Made by a program: the position numbers and the translations under genes
Notes under the pieces: generated by a model
Database searches by the model: none
The model's input: the letters and a program-made list of their open reading frames with translations, nothing else
Told to the model about the DNA's origin: nothing
Source of the DNA: Phoronis australis
Lineage: Eukaryota; Phoronida; Phoronidae
Reading direction: 5' to 3'
Length of the DNA stretch: 64,000 bases
Assembly (NCBI GenBank): GCA_002633005.1
Contig: NMRA01000006.1
Span: 976,427 to 1,040,426, forward strand
Shown: positions 59,028 to 64,000 of the stretch, in pieces
How positions within the stretch are numbered: the stretch's first letter is position 1
Layout: the number at the start of each line of letters is the position of its first letter

Positions 59028-59695
59028 AGTAAAGTTACCGTCAATACACGGCAATTTCACTTAGAAAGACCGCCACTCACAAAGGAAAGTAACCCTGCCA
59101 TCCTGCCATTAACAGGGTTCAATTCCGACTGCATGTTTCACCACAACTGTTCTGTTTGTAAGCCAATTACGCTATACCAGACCGCATAACTCAACAAGTT
59201 ACGGCTGTGGCAATCAAGAACATAGTTTCTCACTTAAACACTGTCTCGCAAATTTGTGATCGAACTTACAACCACGGCTCCCAAATTGCCAAAAAGACGG
59301 CGCAGAGACTCACAAAAGACGGCGTACGCATACATTGTGAATAAACAAATTGCGTCACATCAGTTCTGACCGTAAACAAATTACTTCTCACCAGTTCAGT
59401 CAATAAACAAATTATATCCCACCAATTCTGCCAGTAAAGAACAACATTGCATCAGTTCAGTCAAGGAATCAGTAACAATCCCTCCCTTTTGCTAGTAAAT
59501 TTAGTACATCCCAAATGTTCTGCCAATAAATAACCAATAACCTCGAGACGTTTTCACAACCTCATCACTGACGTCGTCAACATCATTACTACCATTGTTA
59601 ACTCATTTATCCTATTTTTCCAAATGTTACCATTAGTGAACTTTCATTACACTGTGAATGACCTAAATATACATTACAGAGAGAAGCCCAAAAAG
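59028..59695 (+). other. Upstream region of the rolling-stone-like gene
   Basis: AT-rich, no clear TATA box. An in-frame ATG at 59624 extends the ORF by 24 residues but has C at -3. A possible acceptor (atatacattacag) ends at about 59679, so a 5' untranslated exon upstream is possible. Confidence 0.4.
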
Positions 59696-61249
59696 ATGTC
59701 ACAATGTCAGTTAAAGAGAGCAAAACCGGACAAGTCTCACAAGACAACTACATCCCAGAGAAAAATATCAGAGACGTTCTCGGGGAAGGCAGACCACAAC
59801 AGGGTAGAGAGAAGAGCCTCGGATATGTTTAAAGATAAGGCGGAGACCTCTCAGAGCATATCTCCAAGAGTGCACAAAAACGCAGTGCAGAAGGAAGTCT
59901 CCGATCCTTCTCATACAAAACCACATTCCTCACAAAGCTATATCTCTGAAACTTCACACAGGGCACACAATGTAGAGAAGAAAGTCCCCGACACTCCTCA
60001 CCATAGGCCACGCGTACCACATAGAGAAATTCCAGACACGCGTCAACAAAAGCCAGAGGCACTAGAAAGGGAAGTTCCAGTCACATCTCACAAAAACAAA
60101 GGCATTGCACATGAAGAGGTGGTAGAACACTCTCAAGCAAACACGCACATGCTGCAGACTGAGGCCACCGACATATCTTCCAGGAGCCCATATACACCAG
60201 ACAGACAATCGATGGACATATCTCAACGCAAGAAATACTCATTCGACCCCAAAGTCTACACGGAGAAACATAAAACGGAAATTGACCTGGAAGACCATAA
60301 TTTCTGTGTAAAACATTTCTCGTGGAAGCAGTTCACGTTTTACTACAAAGGAGTCTCCAGTGACTTTGCGACCAGTAAGTGGCCAATGAGCATAGAGCAC
60401 TTTGTTGTCTATAGGGGATTTATGGTAGTTGCTTTGACTAGTTGGTTTGTGCTTCAGGACACATTATGGACACTCCCAAATTATACCAAGTGGTTCATTT
60501 ACCTTGGTAATTGGGTTTCTGTACTGGTTTATGTGTATTTCGTCTACAGTCTAGTATTATTGGTGACTTTGAACTGGAAACACAAAATAGTGCCGTTGAG
60601 CAAAGATGACGAGTTTGCGAAGATAGTTCGGCAAGCAGAAGAAAACGTGACAAGGAAGCATACCAGCTATGTTCACGAAAACTTTAACCCGTTGACAGTG
60701 GCCGGTGGGCCTGTGCCTTGGTTTTTCAAAGTACAATGGTTCCTTATAAGTATGACAAGTCAAGCAGCTCACGTACATAACGTCTTCTACTGGACGACTG
60801 AACACTCTAACAGCGCTCTCCAAGGCTCCTCTGTCCATTACATCATCGACACCGTGGCAATGACAATGGACATATTCATGGTTTCCATACCATTACGGTT
60901 TGCACATGTTTGGCACTTCCTTTGTCTGGTCACCATATACATCATGTTCTCAGTTATCCACTGGAAAGCAGGAGGTACTAACTACCACGACTTCAATTTC
61001 ACAATTAAAGCCCTGGATTATGAAGACAATCCAGAGAATGCAGTCTTCATTATAGCACTGGTCATACTTTTTGTCGCGCCGTGCTTCCAAACACTTTGTA
61101 TAACTATAGCGTACGCAAGGGATTTCGCCTTTCATTTATACGTTCGCTCAAGAATAACGGCGAGAACGGAGGAAGTGAAGCTACGTTTCCAAGGAGCCTA
61201 TCAAGCTCACCAAGAACAAAAGGAGGTAAACAAAACGATGTCGACGTGA
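59696..61249 (+). CDS. Rolling-stone-like multipass membrane protein
   Basis: 517 residues from the chosen ATG (A at -3; the in-frame ATG at 59624 would give 541). Residues 1-200 are hydrophilic and include a ~15-residue repeat region. The family region starts near 204 with a Cys/Phe-containing segment and has about six membrane segments near residues 234-256, 264-293, 342-367, 382-401, 403-423 and 449-475. Diagnostic stretches are KWFIYLGNWVSVLVYVYFVY, SIPLRFAHVWHF and VIHWKAGGTNYHDF, matching the [ML]xxWxx..VI(Y/H)W.AGGT pattern of Drosophila rolling stone. Rolling stone is a membrane protein linked to myoblast fusion; relatives in other animals are mostly uncharacterised. No intron interrupts the family region, so it may be single-exon or retroposed. 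Confidence 0.85.
   Translation: MSQCQLKRAKPDKSHKTTTSQRKISETFSGKADHNRVERRASDMFKDKAETSQSISPRVHKNAVQKEVSDPSHTKPHSSQSYISETSHRAHNVEKKVPDTPHHRPRVPHREIPDTRQQKPEALEREVPVTSHKNKGIAHEEVVEHSQANTHMLQTEATDISSRSPYTPDRQSMDISQRKKYSFDPKVYTEKHKTEIDLEDHNFCVKHFSWKQFTFYYKGVSSDFATSKWPMSIEHFVVYRGFMVVALTSWFVLQDTLWTLPNYTKWFIYLGNWVSVLVYVYFVYSLVLLVTLNWKHKIVPLSKDDEFAKIVRQAEENVTRKHTSYVHENFNPLTVAGGPVPWFFKVQWFLISMTSQAAHVHNVFYWTTEHSNSALQGSSVHYIIDTVAMTMDIFMVSIPLRFAHVWHFLCLVTIYIMFSVIHWKAGGTNYHDFNFTIKALDYEDNPENAVFIIALVILFVAPCFQTLCITIAYARDFAFHLYVRSRITARTEEVKLRFQGAYQAHQEQKEVNKTMST
59894..60235 (+). repeat. Imperfect 15-residue coding repeats in the N-terminal region
   Basis: About eight units with the outline [IVE]-x-D-T-S-H-x(2)-P-x(3)-R-E, for example VPDTPHHRPRVPHRE, IPDTRQQKPEALERE and VPVTSHKNKGIAHEE. 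Unit length is 14-16 residues, mostly 15 (45 bases). The region is rich in His, Lys and Ser/Thr and lies on the side before the first membrane segment. Confidence 0.75.
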
Positions 61250-61662
61250 TACTTGTTTTGGTCGTAACAGGGAACAAGAAAACATGCATCAAGGCTGTGT
61301 AATGCTTCCCGAAATAGGTAAAACCAGAACAAAGCCAGTATAGAAAATAGCATTTTACCTATTAACTGTGGAATTACTTATTATTTGTTACAATTTTGAA
61401 CATTTAGTGTAAGTTTTTCTAGTTCAGAACCACTTGCTCAAATATTAGAGTTTACAGTCCACTCTAGCCGCCCTCTATTCCATTTCTATCCTTCCCAACA
61501 CTAGCATCTGGACTTCCGTTTGACAAATCGCAGGATATAATCTACCGTCTTGGTGTCGTTTTTCAAGAGCACCTTGGGACTGTTGTAGACTCCTTAACAT
61601 CTGGTGACCACAGGTAACATACTGATAACGTGACGAAAAATAACTCATAAAGTAGGCACCTG

Positions 61663-61668
61663 AATAAA
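61663..61668 (+). promoter_or_regulatory. Candidate polyadenylation signal
   Basis: AATAAA, about 415 bases after the stop codon of the rolling-stone-like gene and the first canonical hexamer I see downstream. Confidence 0.3.
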
Positions 61669-61972
61669 GCACAGTAACACTGTAACATGTCTTCCCCTGC
61701 CAGTATGACTAAGCAACTATCACACGAAAATATACCAATGCATCTTATTCCAGGGATTTCATCAAGGGTGTTACTCTCTTTTTCAAAGCAATATGGGACA
61801 GGTGTTGACTGGTAAACATACGGTGACGTCAAACCGAATTTATAGCAGGCCAAAGCTCGCCTAAGACCAACACGTAACAAGATGGGAAAGTTAAGGTCTT
61901 CTCATTGTCCCACCCCACATGACACGCATATCAGCATACTCATGGGAGGCTAAATTCCAATCAGCCTCGTTC

Positions 61973-62017
61973 CCAAGCCTCAAGGTGGCGCTGATGGTTA
62001 AGCCATTTGAGGCTTGG
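61973..62017. repeat. Short inverted repeat
   Basis: ccaagcctcaa and ttgaggcttgg, 11 bp perfect arms with a 23-base loop containing aaggtggcg. A similar word with aaggtggcg occurs near 28125. Confidence 0.6.
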
Positions 62018-62212
62018 TTATGGGAATTCTGACACATCCTTACGGAAATAGGCGGAACATCACGAGTAGTATAAGGTTCAATCAACTTTGAATATTCTGC
62101 AATATAATATAAAAATGGAAACTAACGGTATATTTCAGCATTTTAGACCTAAATTATTGCAAAAATGATGTATTTTGATTCCAAAACAGATTACTTTCCA
62201 GGATACTATTAA

Positions 62213-63560
62213 TAAACAAGAGCAAGAAATGCGCCCACCAATACAGCCAAATGGTGTGCTTTTAGGGTTATTTATTTGTATCATAAAAATGGCCACTAGA
62301 TGTCGCAAAAACGTACAATCCATCCAAAAACGGGCACATGCCATACTTCATAAAAATCTGTCAAGGAACTTCAGAGAAGCAAAGGACAAAAAAAAAAGAA
62401 ATTGCCAATTGTGGACACAGGGACCGTTTGATCGGCATGAAAGTTGTCTGTTATCTTCATGTAAATCCACTTCCTAAATTAAAGATCTTGCAGTGGGTTT
62501 TTTTAGAAACAGCTACAACAAAACAAAACTACCACTAGGATGCGCCACAGTAGTCAGTCGCCATAATCAAACAATCCTCTTCACTGCACACTGAAAACAT
62601 ATACGCCAATGTTCAAAACCATCCTTAGAATGATTTGGTTGATAGAGGGGTGGACGCCAAAAACAAGATTTGAAAACACTAGAAATGGCCACTAGGTGGT
62701 GCAAAATATATCGATTCCATCCAAAAACAGGATGATATTGTCATCTCACCAATAGATGCCAATATTCAAAATTTTATGAAAATCTGTTGAGTACATTGGA
62801 AGATACACACTGGTAAACGTAAAAACTAAAATTGCCACTAGGGGGCACAACAGTAGTCAAATCCGTCTGAAAGTCGTCGTCGTCCGTTGTCAACATTACA
62901 TAAATATACTTTCTAAATTAAGTAAAGATCCTGCCAACGGTTTAGGAGATACAGCCATGAGCACAAAAAAATGCCACTAGGAGGTGCCACAGTAGTCGAA
63001 CTCCTAGGAAAATCATTATCAGCAGTCCACTTTATAGCATAAACATACATGCCAATTTCCACAATTATCCTCAAAGCCGTTTGGTTGATAGAGGAGTGGA
63101 TGCCAAAAACAGACTCGAAAACAGTAGAAATGGCCACTAGGTGGTGCAAACTAGGTCGAATCCATCTGAAAAAAGAGATATAGCGTCAACTCATTAACAG
63201 ATGCCAGAATACCAAATTTTATGGAAATACGTTGAGTACCTTTGAACATACAGAGGTAAACGTAAAAAAATAAAATTGCCACTAGGTGGCACACCAGTAC
63301 TCAGATCCATCCAAAAGTTGTCGTCCTTCGTTGTTAACATCATATAAATACATTTACTAAATTTAGAAAAGATCCTGCTAATGGTTTAGGCACAAAAAAA
63401 ACAAAACTGCCACTAGGAGGCGCCACAGTAATGGAAGTCGGAAAATTATCGTCAGCCGTCCACTTCATAGTAAGAACATACATGACTCGAAAACAGTAAA
63501 AATGTCCACTAGGTGGTGCAATCTACGTCAAATCCATCCGAAAACGGGAGGATAGCGTCA
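62213..63560 (+). repeat. CTCF-motif ~145 bp repeat array 3
   Basis: The shared head (aaacaagagcaa..ggtgtgcttttaggg) at 62213. Cores then follow near 62292, 62538, 62689, 62835, 62976, 63132, 63279, 63410 and 63508. Spacings are mostly 131-156 bases, with one deletion near 62400. The cores at 62835 and 63279 match the CTCF consensus exactly. It ends without the GC-rich tail. Confidence 0.85.
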
Positions 63561-63579
63561 TCTTGCTAATACCGTAATC

Positions 63580-63745
63580 GTTCCGGTTAACGCCCTGGGC
63601 GGTTAAATTGGCGAACCCAAAAAATCGGGGGTGGGCGGTTAACCAGACATGGGCGCTTAAACGTGAAATTTCAAGAAATCGGGGGGGCGGTTAACTGAAC
63701 ATGGGCGCTTATTACGACAGGCAACCGCCCTGGGCGGTTAATCTT
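63580..63745 (+). repeat. GGGCGGTTAA / GGGCGCTTA tandem repeat
   Basis: Two ~60 bp units with aaatcggggg..gggcggttaac..acatgggcgctta. They are bracketed by ccctgggcggtta palindromic words at both ends, and replace the end of CTCF-motif array 3. Confidence 0.7.
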
Positions 63746-64000
63746 ACCTTATGATCTGAGTCACCACACGTACTAAGCCACATACTGGGATCGCCTAACA
63801 CTTTGAAAAGAACTTTATCGCCACCAAGTGCGTACTCTGCGCACTCTAATTAACAAATAGTTTCGAAAATGTAGAGTGTGGTCAAACTCCGAACGCTTGC
63901 ATAGAAAGTTTGCTACATAATATGGCGCCTCAGGTGAGACCGATTATTGCGAATTATGCTCATTATTTCACTATACTTCGCAGACGTTGAACATGTTCAC
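63746..64000. other. End of window, no feature seen
   Basis: Unique-looking sequence with no ORF or repeat supported. Confidence 0.4.

Noticed and set aside
59090-59200. tRNA-like A and B box words before the rolling-stone-like gene
   Set aside because: The A-like and B-like words lie on opposite strands, so they cannot form one pol III promoter.

Overview
The window is eukaryotic, almost certainly from an animal. It has GT-AG exons with consistent splice phases, one large membrane-protein gene of the animal rolling-stone family, a DIRS-type tyrosine-recombinase retrotransposon, THAP-domain DNA-transposon remnants and many short inverted-repeat elements (MITEs). The element mix is like that of marine invertebrates such as cephalochordates, hemichordates, echinoderms or lophotrochozoans; that is inference and the species cannot be named. 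Most of the window is repetitive. There is one 640-base N gap plus two small ambiguous positions.

Layout. 0.2-3 kb: a G-rich MITE, then a 1.5 kb TTAA-flanked inverted-repeat transposon whose ORF starts like the zinc-binding P2X7-intracellular (ballast) domain family; the gap lies inside it, and a truncated relative lies at 9.1-9.7 kb. 4.2-7.5 kb: a decayed DIRS-like element on the minus strand with gag, reverse transcriptase/RNase H and tyrosine recombinase. 10.8-26 kb: a 15 kb higher-order tandem array of about ten units, with a nested ~150 bp minisatellite and a conserved TATA box in each of six long units. 27.3-40.3 kb: a probable multi-exon host gene of unknown function, assembled here from short exons with matching phases, behind two CRE palindromes. 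Its introns carry MITEs, a repeat split by a 691 bp insertion with a 10 bp target duplication, and a near-perfect 424 bp foldback. 40.7-44.2 kb: a composite of nested inverted-repeat elements with a coding-like block.

45.5-49.4, 52.9-54.5 and 62.2-63.6 kb: three copies of one repeat family. A fixed head is followed by ~145 bp monomers, and each monomer carries a motif close or identical to the animal CTCF core. The first array is split by a 2.65 kb transposon with TTAA flanks and two convergent THAP-like ORFs; removing it restores the 145 bp phase. 59.7-61.25 kb: the clearest gene, an apparently single-exon rolling-stone-like six-pass membrane protein with an N-terminal ~15-residue repeat region.

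The host genes show no operon-like relation. The main story is successive nested insertion by several transposon families and local amplification of repeats, some of which may carry regulatory signals (TATA boxes, CTCF-like sites).
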